Assembly (NCBI GenBank): GCA_963921795.1
Contig: OY997651.1
Coordinates: forward strand, 56,674,142 to 56,738,141
Reading direction: 5' to 3'
Origin: Nannobrachium achirus
Lineage: Eukaryota > Chordata > Actinopteri > Myctophiformes > Myctophidae
DNA length: 64,000 nt
Made by a program: the position numbers and the translations under genes. Each line of letters starts with the position of its first letter. The first letter of the stretch is position 1. This document shows positions 1 through 11,433 of this stretch, piece by piece. Below the pieces are notes generated by a model. That model was not told where the DNA came from. It did no database searches and saw nothing but the letters and a program-made list of their open reading frames with translations.

Positions 1-108
1 CTATACGTGACCTTCATCAGACCAGTGTTGGAATATGCATCACCTGTCTGGGCCGGCCTTCCAAAACACCTGACCCAGGAACTGGAGTGTCTGCAGAGAA
101 GGTGTTGC
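1..108 (+). pseudogene. LINE reverse-transcriptase fragment, first part
   Basis: Frame 1 is open from the window edge and reads as the thumb end of a non-LTR retrotransposon reverse transcriptase, with the motif FIRPVLEYASPVW followed by LQRRC. The frame breaks after base 108, and the same ORF resumes at 643 (RIIGIP..., ending at 882). The 5' part lies outside the window, so clade assignment is uncertain; CR1/L2/Jockey-like is the best guess. It is a dead copy because another element separates its two halves. Confidence 0.75.
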
Positions 109-637
109 TGCCAGGGGCATAGTTCCGCCGATTTAAAATGAGCCCAATACAGTACTAAAACTTCCTATGATTGGCCGCTAGTTGCGCTGTTTTCCCCCCG
201 GCCGATCGCAAAAATAATTGTTCTCCATTGGACCCCATTCATTTTCCCCTTTCGTTTTCTAACCTTAATTAACACCTTCATACATACTATATGGTTCCTA
301 TCGCTAGTTAAGAATTGCCTTTCAATCACGATGATGTGCGTTTTGTGAAAATAAGGTCCCATTTATGTTAAAATTGATGATAAAGTTGCGGGGGGCGTGG
401 CCAACTAAACTGATACCAGCCGGCTGTGTTCTTCTTTGTGTGCTGTATTTCGGGAGGCTCCGACCACATTCTCCCATGTATCCCTGCGGTTGCACGTGAC
501 TGTTGGCAGCCAATGGCATCCTCTGGTGCCTTTACAATCTATAATGGTAACACCCATGCCAAGGACCCAAAATGTGTCATTTGCACTGCATAGAAACCAA
601 TGGCTTCACTTTGTCCATATCTTTTATACAGTCTATG
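109..637. mobile_element. Insertion splitting the LINE ORF
   Basis: This 529-bp block separates the two halves of one LINE reading frame. GTTGC is present on both sides (104-108 and 638-642), and removing the block plus one copy joins the frame exactly, so GTTGC looks like a 5-bp target duplication. The right end reads TTTATACAGTCTATG. I see no coding sequence. The superfamily is not identified. Confidence 0.6.
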
Positions 638-642
638 GTTGC

Positions 643-882
643 CGCATTATTGGAATACCAACTAATTCCTTCCCTACTCTGGAGGCGAGGAGAGAGGAGG
701 CCACTCTTAGAGAATTCAATGGACTACTAAGAGAAGGGACCAGTCCGATGATTCAGAGCCTTTCTGCAAATACAAGTCGCTACAATCTGAGGAACGGGAG
801 GACACTCACACAACCTGTGAGTCACACACAAAGGCACCAGATGTCATTCCTCCCAGGAGCATACAAGCTTTACCAGAAGTAA
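643..882 (+). pseudogene. LINE ORF2 C-terminus, second part
   Basis: The frame continues the fragment at 1-108 and stops at 880-882. Recognisable pieces are LEARREEATLREF and SRYNLRNGRTLTQPVSHTQ, a tail often seen at the end of fish LINE ORF2 proteins. Dispersed sequence also seen at about 36.16 kb follows directly and may be this LINE's 3' UTR. Confidence 0.65.
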
Positions 883-889
883 TGTTTTT

Positions 890-1217
890 GAACCGCTCCT
901 ATAAGTGGCTGTGCGTGTGTCTGTAGCCTTTTTCCTCAGCGTTTTGCCATAGTATAAAATGTGTGTACGTAGCATCATGTTTTGTCTAGTGATGTCATAT
1001 ATGTCGTATGTCTGGAGCCTTTTTCCTCAGCGTTTTGCCATAGCAAAACGATGTCATGCAAGCACGACCACCGCTCACTTCACATTGGGTGTGATTTTTA
1101 TTGTTGTATTTTCATTTTTGATGATTTGTTTTTATTATTTTTTAATAGAGCGGTCCTCTTGTTTTATTGATCATCAAAATTCATACTGTTATGCTATGAT
1201 GTTTTCTAATGAAACTT
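890..1217 (+). repeat. Dispersed repeat, also at 36.16-36.42 kb
   Basis: It contains AACCGCTCCTATAAGTGGCT, a twice-repeated 'TTTTTCCTCAGCGTTTTGCC' unit, and CGACCACCGCTCACTTCAC. The same order recurs at 36159-36420. Its position after a LINE stop codon suggests a LINE 3' UTR, though the copy at 36 kb has no LINE coding sequence next to it. Confidence 0.55.
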
Positions 1218-1224
1218 GAACTTG

Positions 1225-1350
1225 AGGTATGGCATAGAAAGGGGGACATTTGCATTTCTTTCACCAAAGTAAAAACGGCATTCATGGTCTGGAGAGGGCA
1301 CTTTTTACAGACGCGGGTAAAAGGGCAGGGGCTCAAGCCCCCATATGTGT
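1225..1350 (-). repeat. Dispersed repeat, three copies in window
   Basis: The block holds GGGGCTCAAGCCCCC and 'GGTCTGGAGAGGGCAC'. Reverse-complement copies lie at about 9352-9560 and 22880-23110. No coding potential is evident. Confidence 0.5.
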
Positions 1351-1401
1351 GCTCGTGTCTGAACAGGGTCATCAGCTGGATCATTGTGTTCGTGCATGTG
1401 C

Positions 1402-1403
<2 letters not shown>

Positions 1404-1469
<66 letters not shown>
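1404..1469. repeat. (TG)n microsatellite
   Basis: About 33 uninterrupted TG units, followed by GAGAGAGA. The reading frames through it are low-complexity artefacts. Confidence 0.95.
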
Positions 1470-1470
<1 letters not shown>

Positions 1471-1632
1471 TGAGAGAGAGAAAGCGACTGATGTGGCCAA
1501 GGCAATCCTCTCACTCTCCCGGCTCCCTGATTGCAGTGAGTCCAACGCTCCCGCAGTCCATGAGCTGATGACGTCCGGAGCTCCTTTCACCCTCACTCCC
1601 CAGAACCCATAGTCATGTTTCTTATTCAACTG

Positions 1633-1765
1633 CAGTGTTGGAAAAGGTACTCACATTTTCTACGTGAGTAAAAGTATCAATGTAGACGTATACTCTGTGA
1701 CAAGTAAAAGTAGTGTACACAAGTATAATTGGTATCAAAACGTACTTAATGTACCAAAAGTATAA
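1633..1765. mobile_element. Fragment of the CAGTGTTGGAAA... MITE family
   Basis: It starts CAGTGTTGGAAAAGGTACTC and continues with AAGTAAAAGT motifs. Pieces of a similar family occur at about 10121-10160, 12388-12625 and 8104-8170. The end type matches a hAT-type MITE common in fish. No target duplication is visible here. Confidence 0.45.
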
Positions 1766-1770
1766 AGTCA

Positions 1771-4640
1771 TCGCTATGCAGAATGTCCTATTTCACAAGC
1801 ATGATGTACCGGTATACGCATGTTTTCAAAATAGCAGATCAACAAGCAGATCAACGCGGCACATTGTGTTCTTGTAGATCGACTATTTTCAAACAGCTGA
1901 AATGTATACTGGTTAATGTAGGTTTTGTAATAATAATCCAAATCTACAGCGGCTGTAGCTCGCAGGAGGTTGCGCCCAGTGGGAAATGATGTTCTCATTC
2001 CAGGTCTAATTCAGAGTCTAAATGGGGAGCCACCCCATTGGTCAGGGCTTTGGAGTGATGCAAGGCGGTCGTGTCGCCCCATTGGCCGGCCTGCCTGTCA
2101 GTCAAACTCCCTCTCTCTGGCTTTCAGAACACTGAGAGAGGCCATGTTGGATTTTCCACTGGAGTGCAGGCTATTTTAATTCATAAAAATATAGCTGTTA
2201 AAATTTTAAATGTTTTATCTGCCAAGGCCTGCCAAGATAAACCCTCGTTTTGTTACCTGGCAGCATTTGCTGCATTTTTTAAAGAGTAAACTTGTCATCT
2301 ATTCTAGTGCTAGTGTCTGCTCTCTCTGCAGTGTGGAGATGGGATTTATGTCTCTTTAAAGTGAGCCGGATCTCTGGAATTCGTTCATTTCAAAGAGCCG
2401 TTCAAAAGAATGGCCCATTCAGTTACTATATGCGAACCGGATCCCATCGTTCATTTCAAAGAACCGTTCAAAAGACTTGATTCGTTCGCAAACGTCCCAT
2501 CTCTAACACAGAGCTAACAGGACAGGAGGAGGAACTGTAGCTGCATTCATTTATTCACAGTAAATCGTGGAGGGCACCAAGAGCATAACCACAGTATCAA
2601 GAGGTAAGTGCACATTATAGTCTAATGATTAGAATTTGCAACGAAAAACAGGTCCAACATTGTGTGATTAATAGGCAGGTTTGAATTTGTCCATATGATT
2701 AAACAAAAGAATACAGTAGCCTGCTGTTAGCATGGTAAATGGCTAGAGTAGCCTGCTGTTAGCATGCTAGCCTCGCCTTTTTCAACATGGAATTAAATGA
2801 CATGTTGCTGCTATCAAAGTCAAAATTCTGACAGGACAGTGCCTTAATTAGACTCAGGTATGTTTGGCTTATTAAGCATCATGTGGTGACGTTTTGTGTC
2901 CATTTGGAGTTGGGGAAACTAGTCCAGATGTACATTAGGAGTTGGCTTTAGACTGCAGTGTTTACAATAATGTACAGCCATGGCTCAATCTGACTATAAT
3001 CTTTTAAGAGAGATGACAGTGCAACGTTTTTGCTCATCTATATCAGGGCAATGGGTGTTTTATTTGGTCAATCTGGGATATGTGCCATGACAATACACCA
3101 ACACGGAGCTTTGTCAGCAGCGCGTCATAGCTGGGGGCGGAGTCAAGCGTGGGGGAAATATTTAACAACCCCCATTAGTAGAATGGGGTTTTCCGTGTTT
3201 TCAAATCCGATTTTTTAATAGTATAGCGATGTTTTAATTAATTGCAATGTCTTACATTGATTCCTTGGTTGCCAATGGACAAAAAATGATGCATTTAAAA
3301 TTAAACAGCTTTGGGATATATTGTCTGATATTATTAAGGACAGGTCGCATCATCAAAGACCATGGGTTATCTAGACTATCCGTCTGGTATTAGACACTGT
3401 TACATTTTTTTTATGATAAATTAAACTTATCAAAAAACGAAAAGCATTAATTAATCAATGACGGTTAGAGCACATTAAATGAATTCCAGTTGTCTACAGC
3501 CATTAACAGCTTGTTATCATGCAAGGATTTACACACTGACACAACGCAACACAACACAATCCTATCCTAAATAGTTTCAAACCTGCAGAAAATACTTTTA
3601 AACTGGCGTCGATCCTGCCATATATTCAAAGATCAGGTCTCTATCCTACTTGAACTCACTACGATGTGTTCTATAAACAACATTGACGACTTAACGACTG
3701 TTGTTTTTTGATATTAGAGTAAGTTTAATTGATCATATATTGTAATTGTGTCTCTACCAGGTGAAAGACATAATGTAAACAGGTTTGTAGCATAGAGGGA
3801 AGAGGGGGACCACGGGTGCTTATATTGTGCAACTCTGACACATGCACGGGGGATAATCTGAGTCTGATTATAAACCACTTAATTACATTGATTCCTTACT
3901 GCAAATGCCTGGACAAAACTATCTGCAATAGCATCGGGATTAATTGTTGTCCTTATAGGACTGGTCGGATCAATGCCATGGTTATCTGACTGATTTAATC
4001 ACCTGGTAAGAGACACACTTTCACATTTTCATGAACATGATCAATTACACTAATCACAATATCAAAAAACAAAGGCCATTAATTCAGCAATGATGTTCAT
4101 GGAACACGTACGGGAAGGACACAGGAGGAGGATGCCATTGTAAGTGTATTAGGCAATGGGAATGGATTTAGACCTCACGTTTCAAATCTATTGACGACTA
4201 ATGGGCCTGGCTGTTGGATTTATATTGTGGCACGTTTAATTGATCATATCTCATATTAATATTAGTGTCTCTACCAGGATTGAAATGAACACTGCATGTG
4301 CAAACATGTTTTTTTTGTAACACAGGGAGTAGAGTAGATGGAGAGAAAAACAGATCTCCGATCTCATCTCATGGTTGTGTAACTTGGATAGCCTACAGAA
4401 ACGACAGATCTCCATCTCAGTCAGTGCTTGTGTAATTTGCGGGGAATATATTAATCTGACTCTGATTACAAACCACTTGAACTCCGACTTCTATATCCTA
4501 TATGCCAGGGAGAAGATAACCGGGGTCCAACCTAGTATGTGCGAGCTTGTTGATTTTTGGCACGGCTTGGCAAAAATATATTTGGTGTAGTAGACTGAAT
4601 ATCCCATATTAATTAAATATAACCACGTAGCCATATAAAG
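1771..4640. other. No gene recognised
   Basis: AT-rich sequence with many stops in all frames. The only structure I can support is a short repeat near 2380-2475, where 'GTTCATTTCAAAGA(G/A)CCG' followed by TTCAAAAGA occurs twice, a pattern typical of a decayed MITE end. I see no exon, RNA gene or promoter I could defend. Confidence 0.5.
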
Positions 4641-4854
4641 CAGGGGTTGTCAAAGTGGGACTCCTTTTAGGGGGTCTAAATTGACAGAAATGGAACCAAA
4701 TGAACCTGTAAGGGACCATTTCCACTTGTACACTGTCAGAGTTACAAACTTGGGTCCATTTGTTTTAATATCAATCATTTTGATGGGAACCAAGTGGAAC
4801 CCCTCACCAGAGGACCCCTGGGGGTCCCTGAAATCCACTTTGAGAACCACTGTC
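4641..4854. mobile_element. Degenerate hAT-like MITE
   Basis: It begins CAGGGGTTGTCAAAG and ends CTTTGAGAACCACTG, which are imperfect inverted ends of the hAT-MITE type. It contains GGGGTCC motifs. Much of the interior recurs in reverse orientation at 6062-6262. No clear 8-bp duplication. Confidence 0.45.
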
Positions 4855-6831
4855 AGTGTGCAGGAAGAGTCATTATTTAATTCACTATGCAGTCATTTAA
4901 ATTATTCAGTAATACTTTTATCTATCAGCTACTTTTATGCTATCAAACTCCTAAAGGTGAACCACTGTCAGTGTTATTTCTGCTCCCTGTCTCTTCTGCT
5001 CAAGTAAACAGAAGATACATTTTCAAGTGGATTACTTGCCATTTGTTTTACACCCATTTTTTTTTTTTTTTTTTTTTTTCTTTCAGAGATGTGATCAGCT
5101 GTTCTGCCTCCTCCTGCATCTGGCCTTGGGTTCCAGAGATGACCATGGCTCGTCAACGCGTACTTACTACTGCAGGGGTCTTCAACATGTTCAGGCCAAG
5201 GACCCCTTAGCTGAGACCGATCAAGCAGAGACCACTACATATTGCATAAAATTGTTGCTCCATTTACTATCATCCGTGTTGTGTAAATGGTTGTTTGTTA
5301 GACAATCCTTGGCTCCTCTTCCCCTCACCACAAAACCTCTTTGCAGAAAATAGCCGATCTACAAGCTCACAACAAACTTGTGACTTGCTATTTTTGGCTT
5401 ATGTTCCGCAGAATTCACATTCACCATAACCATATGAACCCTAGCATGAACATTTGGTGAAAATAACAGTATCTACAAGCTCACAAGGGATCACATTGAT
5501 AGCTAGTAGATCTGCTATTTCGGCAAAGACATTTGGTGTACAGAGAAATATTGGAAATTTTATAGTATTGCATAACTGGACAAACATTGTTGTTGAAACA
5601 GGTTTTTATTAAAAACTCCCATTGCATCATGGTTTCAAGTTGTACAACTTTTGTATTTATTATTGAAGTAACATGACCATCTTTCTTTCCCCAATACATA
5701 CATTTAAGTCACACCCTTTAACCACTGGTAAAATGTGATCGGGTCTTAAGTGGGGACAGCATGGTTAAGGCCTGCGTAGGCCTGCATAGTCGATGAAAGT
5801 GCATGTATGCCTCTTCAACCTTCCCAGAAGTCCAGGATCTGCAAGCGCCTAGAAGATTCTGCTTCTGTAAGACAGAATTGAGTGATGTCAATTTGTCATT
5901 TGCTATATTTATTGGTGATATTTATTTGTGAAAATAAGAATTTAAATGGCTCTGTATTCCCAATCCCATCTCTCTCAATTTCCCTCTCAATGTGTTAAAA
6001 GAAATGTCCATGAATAAGCTGATCTTTGTGGGGCTCTTGGATTAAATTTGTAACCCAACTTATAATGTATGTGGGTCTGAGGACCCCCACGGTGGTCCCC
6101 ATCATATTGATTGATATTAAAACAAATGGACACACGTTTGTAACTCTGACAGTGTACAAGTGTAACCAAATGAACCCTTACAGGTGTGGTTCCATGTAGA
6201 CAATGTCAAAGTTATGGGGGTCCTTGAAATTAAAAACGATGGACCACTGCTCTAGCAGCAATGATTACTATCAGAATACAAGCTCACAATTGAGCTTGTA
6301 GATCAATCAATTTGTGACAATGCACCATGCCATGTTGTGAGCTTGCAAATCGTCTGGGTTCAAGTTATGCACTGGCAGCACCTTTAGGAGTTTGATAACA
6401 TAAGTAGCTGATAGATACAATTATTACTGAATGATTTGAGTAGTTTAAAAAAGTATGACTTTTCCTGCACACTGCTTGTTTTTATTGGAAACTGTCAGAC
6501 ATAACTTAATGACATGAGTAATATAATGCATCAAGTGATCAAAAACAGCAGTAGAATTGAAGATTAGAGTTAAACTGACTCACCGTAGCTTTTACTCAAT
6601 GAGTAAAGGCTGGGAATGAGGCGATCTTCAGATTAACAGCTAGCTGGCTGGTTAATTCACAGTACTCAGTGCTATGTTGTTTACAGCAGTGGTTCTCAAC
6701 CTGTGGGTCGGGACCCCCAGAGGGGTCCCTAAATTATTGTGAGGGGTCCCCAGATGATTAACTTAATGTGCAACATTGTTTTCTCACTCAACAGTAAAAA
6801 AAACCCCAACATAAAGTCAAAGTGTATAGAG
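4855..6831. other. Repeat-derived DNA without a gene
   Basis: This stretch holds a poly-T run at about 5057-5081, a MITE-like end CAGGGGTCTTCAACATG near 5172, half copies of the palindromic hairpin family near 5348-5390 and 6280-6350, a reverse copy of the 4641-4854 element at 6062-6262, and a CAGTGGTTCTCAACC end near 6687. No coding exon is recognisable. Confidence 0.45.
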
Positions 6832-7288
6832 CAGCGGTCTTCAACAGGAGGTCCGGGACCCCTAGGGGGTCCTCAGAGCTACAACAGGGGGTCCTCCAAA
6901 TCTTTGTGTGTTTTTTTATATTAACCACTTGAACCCTGGCGTCCCTATTCTGATATCTTTAGCCAAAAATAGCCGATCTACAAGCTCACAAGGCGTGAGC
7001 TTGTAGATCGGCTATTTTCAGCTAAAGAGATTTGGTGTAGAGGGGAAAAAGAGCAGACTAAGTACAGAATGAAAGGTAAAGTTTATTAAGTATTGATGGT
7101 TCAAGTGGTTAAATATCTGAAAACACAAATTGACATGAATCAATTTGTGTTTGTGACATGAAAAAAAAAATACAAAGATTATTATGCTATCAAATGATGA
7201 AACTATATGGTATATGGGTTGTGGGGGTCCCTGCTTCATCTCTTTCTTGACTAAGGGGTCCTTGGCCTGAAAAGGTTGAAGACCCCTG
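6832..7288. mobile_element. hAT-type MITE with 8-bp target duplication
   Basis: Inverted ends CAGCGGTCTTCAAC and GTTGAAGACCCCTG are flanked by perfect 8-bp copies of GTATAGAG at 6824-6831 and 7289-7296. CAG...CTG ends with 8-bp duplications are the hAT signature. It is non-autonomous, with no transposase. It carries one palindromic hairpin at 6966-7018. Confidence 0.88.
6966..7018. repeat. Palindromic hairpin, 24-bp perfect arms
   Basis: The arms start AAAATAGCCGATCTACAAGC and are exact reverse complements, 24 bp each, around a 5-base loop AAGGC. It belongs to the family described in the findings. Confidence 0.95.
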
Positions 7289-7386
7289 GTATAGAGGGTA
7301 TCTGCACATTTCTACAGTGACAATTTAAGGACTTTTTAATATAAACCTCTAAAATTACAAATGAAATATTGGCCAAATTGTCAAAT

Positions 7387-7388
<2 letters not shown>

Positions 7389-7468
<80 letters not shown>
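7389..7468. repeat. (TG)n microsatellite
   Basis: About 40 TG units without interruption. Confidence 0.95.
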
Positions 7469-7469
<1 letters not shown>

Positions 7470-7579
7470 CCACTGCACCTGTAAACAGAACTAAACACAT
7501 TTTAAATGTATTTTTTTTATAGTTATTAAAATCACTTTCAGGAAAAATGCTGCATTGGTAATAGCATACTATAAACCTA

Positions 7580-7860
7580 ATTTACATGGGGCCAAGCCAT
7601 GCCCATCCACACGCCCACCACAGGCGTGGAGGCGGGTCATGCCGGAAATGAAACGCAGCGGCCAGATTTGAAACGACGGGCCTCGGCGTTTCAATATCCG
7701 GGGGCCGAGGCCGTTCGCGGGCACACCGGGCCACGCCGGCGCGCCCCGGGCGCTTTTCTCGGGCCTGGGGCGGCACTGGCCCGGGGCTGTGGCAAAAGCG
7801 GGCGCCCCGGAGGCCCCCGGGGGGGCCAAGCGGGGGCAGGGGTCGAAAACCCGTAGAATG
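7580..7860. other. GC-rich block with no clear gene
   Basis: Strongly GC-rich compared with both sides, with several overlapping open frames that show proline/glycine/arginine-rich low complexity and no family motif. It lies directly upstream of a SINE and may be part of a composite repeat. I do not call a protein here. Confidence 0.4.
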
Positions 7861-7861
7861 A

Positions 7862-8100
7862 GCAGGTCCCAGTGGGAGGGTTGGCCAATGATCCGTGGGT
7901 CGGAGGTTCAAATCCCAGCTCCTCCTGTCAACATGTCGAAGTGTCCTTGCATGGCAAGACACTGAACCCCACATTGCCCCCAATGAGGTGGTTGGTGAAA
8001 GCTTGCAACCATTGGTGTGTGAATGTGGGTAGTGAGGACACTGGCGTTGAATTTTTGCTACTTCACTTCCCAATGTATGAATGAATGAACCATTATTACA
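7862..8100 (+). mobile_element. tRNA-derived SINE
   Basis: It contains a B-box-like GGTTCAAATCCC near 7907, then a body reading CATGTCGAAGTGTCCTTG and GACACTGAACCCC, a layout I recognise from fish tRNA-derived SINEs. The A-box region is weak, so the copy is aged. It is followed by a GAATGAATGAA tail. Confidence 0.65.
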
Positions 8101-8209
8101 AAGTAACAAGTTACTAAAGTTTTCAAATCATTGCAGCGGAGCAAAAGTACAATAGTTGCCTCTGAGATGCAGTCCTCCTTTGTGAAAAAGAAAAAGAAAA
8201 AAATAAAGT

Positions 8210-8210
<1 letters not shown>

Positions 8211-8248
<38 letters not shown>

Positions 8249-8249
8249 A
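8211..8249. repeat. (GAAA)n microsatellite
   Basis: Tandem GAAA units in A-rich flanks. Confidence 0.9.
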
Positions 8250-8774
8250 AAAGAATCCCATCTACACGAGCACATATTGCCTGGAAGAAATAGATAGCCT
8301 TTTATTTCCCACAGAGGGAATTCAGGTGTCATACAGCATCACTGCAGTATGAGAGAAGAGGGGACAGATTGGTCATCTTCATCTCAATAACCTTTTTTAT
8401 ATAACAGTTGTAAGCAAGGGTGTCGCACCAAATTCTGGGCCCTGGGTACTAGCCTGATTTCAGACTCTGCGCTGGAGCTTAAGAGTCTGAGCCTGAGCCA
8501 TTGTGTTGAGATTTCAAAGGGGAGGGGATTTAAAAGCCACCCCTCCCTCCACTGTTTCTGTAGATTTTTTTCCGTCTTGCTTTGAATTCATTGGTCGGTT
8601 CGCCAAGATACGGCTTTGAACCGAATCAAGAGACTCGTCATATGACATATCCAGACCAAGAGAAGCAGTTCACTCAGAGAGTGGGCGGGTCTATTGGCTG
8701 GAGCCAGGCTACCTGGGTACAAGGATTCACAGCGGGCCCCCCATGAATCTTCTTATTTTGTGCTTTAACTATTG

Positions 8775-8847
8775 AAAAATAGCAGATATACAAGCTCACA
8801 GCACGGCACCGAGTGCCGTGCCGCGAGCTTGTAAATCTGCTATTTTT
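8775..8847. repeat. Palindromic hairpin copy
   Basis: Arms begin AAAAATAGCAGATATACAAG. The centre GGCACCGAGTGCC is itself palindromic. Near-perfect arms with a few mismatches. Confidence 0.92.
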
Positions 8848-9110
8848 GAAAAATCGTGAACATTTTGTGCAAGTCTTTGAATATTTCAAATCCTTGTAAG
8901 TTTTTTTTTTTGAAAACCCTATGTTTCTATGTCAGTGGTGCTCAAACCTTTTCATGTGAATGACCCGGAAAATGATATGTATTCGGCCACGGACCCCCAT
9001 CTCAAAATGTTTCGTTCCAGGGACCCCCAAGAGGCAAAATGTGAGTGTTCAAATGTTCGCTTAAAAAAATATATATATTCAAAGATTTGCACACATTTTC
9101 ATGACTTTTC

Positions 9111-9183
9111 AAAAATAGAAGATCTACAAGCTCGCAGCGCGGCACTCGGTGCCGCGCTGTGAGCTTGTAGATCTGCTATTTTT
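9111..9183. repeat. Palindromic hairpin copy
   Basis: Arms about 35 bp around the centre GGCACTCGGTGCC. One mismatch lies in the outer arm (TAGAAG against TAGCAG) and one in the middle (CTCGC against CTCAC). Confidence 0.92.
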
Positions 9184-9351
9184 CAATAGCTAAAGTATGT
9201 AATAATTAAGACCCCTCCACCTTGGGCCCTGGTAACTCAGTCCCACTCCCCCCCCTTGTGACGCCCCTGGTTGTAAGACAGTCATGATGAAGGCCCAGAG
9301 GGACAGAAACGTCACGTCAATTCAAATCAAACCGATGCTGCTGAGCAAGAG

Positions 9352-9560
9352 CACGTGCACACAGACATCAAAGGGGGCTTGAGCCCCTGCCCTTTTATCC
9401 ATCTGCCCTCTCCAGACCACAACTGTAGTTTTTACTATGGTGAAAGAAATGCAAATGCCCCTCTTTCCAAGTCATACCAGAAGGCAGCATTCAAGAGAAT
9501 TGTCTCGTCCAAACTCTCCTGAACTTGAATGAAGCATCTTATGTTGAAAGAATTGCCCTC
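9352..9560 (+). repeat. Dispersed repeat, copy of the 1225-1350 block
   Basis: Contains GGGGGCTTGAGCCCCTGCCC and 'GAATGAAGCATCTTATGTTG'. A third copy is at about 22880-23110. Confidence 0.5.
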
Positions 9561-9739
9561 ACTGTGTAGAAATTGTGCTTATGGTTAATTCAGTGTGGTA
9601 TAATGCACCGAAAATAGACAAACTCCAAGCTCACAACGCTTGTGAGCGATATTTCCATCAAAGGCCCTTTTCTTTCTTTTTTCCCCCTTGTTTTTGCCTT
9701 TATGGATTTGACCCACGTGTGGACAATTATGTAGCTTAG

Positions 9740-9822
9740 TTTTTATTTCGTTTTTGTCAGTGAAAAGAGAGTAGTCGACGAACACTTTTCATTGTAGTTT
9801 TAGTCAACAAAGTTAACGCTGG
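9740..9822. mobile_element. Partial copy of MITE family B
   Basis: Reads GTAGTCGACGAACACTTTTC then TAGTTTTAGTCAACAAAG, matching the right end of the complete family-B element at 25326-25800. Confidence 0.6.
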
Positions 9823-10363
9823 TCTGTTGGCGTTTTATTGAGGAAGGCCCTTGGCCCAAACGTCCGTGAGCGATCTGCTGCTAAAGAAGCTACACAATAA
9901 ATAAAAGATCCTAAAAGTAAGGACCAAGTGAGTGCTTGGTCCCCTCGGAGCGGTGCATGCACCCGGTACACGTGAACTGTGTGAACTGTTCAACTGATGA
10001 GTGCTCACCTGCAAGTTGCACACATTACTCATGAGTGGCGGGGCAGTGAGGGGAGCATGCTCCTGGTGGTGGGGAGGTGTGATGTGTTATCTGGATTTAG
10101 ACAGCAACCTTCAAAAAGCAGTGGTGGAAAAAGCACTCACATTTCTTACTTAAAGGTATCACAGGGTTCCCACGGTCATGAAATTCCTGGAAATATTTTG
10201 AAATTAGAAAAATATTTTCCCAGTACTGGGACAGTTTTGGAATTGATCAAGGGTCCTGGAAGGTCCTGGAAAAAATAACTATGCTTTGTCTTTCGTTATT
10301 GATTTTGTTAATACTGAAATGACAAATTAAACATGGCCAAATTATCAAATATTAGAGGCAGAA

Positions 10364-10439
10364 ATTGTGAAAATAGCAGATCTACATGCTCACAACGCCG
10401 CGAGGCGTTGTGAGCATGTAGATCGGCTATTTTCACAAT
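10364..10439. repeat. 76-bp palindrome with co-varying arms
   Basis: Arms ATTGTGAAAATAGC... are identical over about 36 bp apart from one mismatch. Both arms carry CATGCTC/GAGCATG where most family members have CAAGCTC/GAGCTTG, so the two arms changed together. The palindrome also includes ATTGTG/CACAAT, found at no other copy. Confidence 0.95.
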
Positions 10440-11148
10440 GAAACCGTGTTATCCAAAATTCCTCAACTCTCTTCAAATATGATTATTTCGGGGGTCACGG
10501 CCTGAAAAGGTTGAGAACCACAGGCATACACTACCTGTTTTTGGGCATTGCACATAGGAGTAAGCGACTTGTTATTGAGCTGAATTATTGTTATATAGTC
10601 CTGGAAATCGGGTTAAATATTCTGGAAATCTTTTGGAAAAGTTTTGGAAATTAATTGCTAAAGATGTGTGTTGAGATTGGCACATTTCACCCAGGTTTTT
10701 TTTTTTTTACCTCACTCATGTCACTGCGTCTGCTGAGTGCTGACCTCACTCAGCAACCAAATAGGTAGCACTTTACAATAATGACCTGTTATAAATCATT
10801 TATAAACATTTATAAATCATTTATAAACAGTTTATAGATAAGTAATAAACATGAACAAACTGTTTATTGACATTTGTAAATGTTTACCTAAACATTTATA
10901 ACTGTTTTAAACATCATTTACATGTTATTAGTAAGGTATTAGTAAGTAGTAAACTAATCATGAATAAACCATTTATCTACATTTGTAAATGCTTACTAAA
11001 TCATTTATAACCAATGCTAAAATTCACATAATGTGTAGGTAGGAATGCATTTACAAATGTCTGTTAAGGTGACCTCCATGTGTTGTTCATGTTTAATATA
11101 CGCTTTGTAGATGTTATCAAGTGCCCTAATGTAAAGTGAAGACTATTC

Positions 11149-11433
11149 ATTGCGACCGTGATGTCGCAAGTTACTATAAAAACCTCCACCGGATGTCCGT
11201 CTGTCACGTCACATCACGTCACGTCACGTCACGTCACGTCACGTCACGTCACGTCACGCCACGCCACTCTTTTGGCCCTACTCTTATCTCTGGCACCGTT
11301 GCCCCTATCCATGCCAAACTTTGCACACACTCCTTGGCTGCCAAACCACAACCTCCGCCCCTGATTTCTCACATGCCCCTCTTCTAGCGCCACCATGAGG
11401 TTGCTTATCTCCCAATTAGGGAGTCTTACTGGT
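11149..11433 (+). mobile_element. Double-hairpin family copy
   Basis: It opens near GCGACCGTGATGTCGC, itself a stem-loop, and ends with CTCCCAATTAGGGAG followed by TCTTACTGGT. Other ends of this family are at 19762, 24445, 53785, 14465, 15310, 26396 and 28530. No coding sequence. Confidence 0.65.
11204..11266. repeat. (CGTCA)n tandem repeat
   Basis: About ten CGTCA units inside the left arm of the palindromic element. The mirror tract of TGACG units is at about 11676-11725. Confidence 0.9.

Larger units (their letters stand above)
8415..9269. mobile_element. hAT-type MITE (family A), complete
   Basis: Ends CAAGGGTGTCGCACC and GTGACGCCCCTG are inverted, and perfect 8-bp copies of GTTGTAAG flank the element at 8407-8414 and 9270-9277. 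Family A recurs complete at 24664-25117 and 62437-62956, and in pieces at 17886-19415, 38530-38680, 46515-47100 and 48259-50037. This copy carries two palindromic hairpins (8775-8847 and 9111-9183) about 300 bp apart, with CAGTGGTGCTCAAACC between them, itself like a MITE end. It has no coding sequence and would depend on a hAT transposase from elsewhere. Confidence 0.9.

Noticed and set aside
1305-1629. Open frames with runs of Cys-Val or Thr-His across the TG microsatellites (also 7251-7478 and 17186-17600)
   Set aside because: They arise only from the TG repeat, which is open in several frames on both strands; there is no domain or codon pattern outside it.
7900-7920. True tRNA gene at B-box-like sequences (7.9, 18.5, 37.7, 45.6 and 49.3 kb)
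   Set aside because: Each is followed by a SINE body and lacks a complete cloverleaf; tRNA-derived SINEs explain them better.
7582-8109. A 175-codon minus-strand frame and overlapping plus-strand frames in GC-rich DNA
   Set aside because: It crosses a SINE and a GC-rich block; no known domain and similar openness in several frames.
8775-8847. Reading the palindromic hairpins as bacterial-type terminators or as microRNA genes
   Set aside because: The genome is eukaryotic, and the copies lie inside MITEs in both orientations without the mismatched stems usual for pre-miRNAs. A small-RNA role is not excluded but is not supported by sequence alone.
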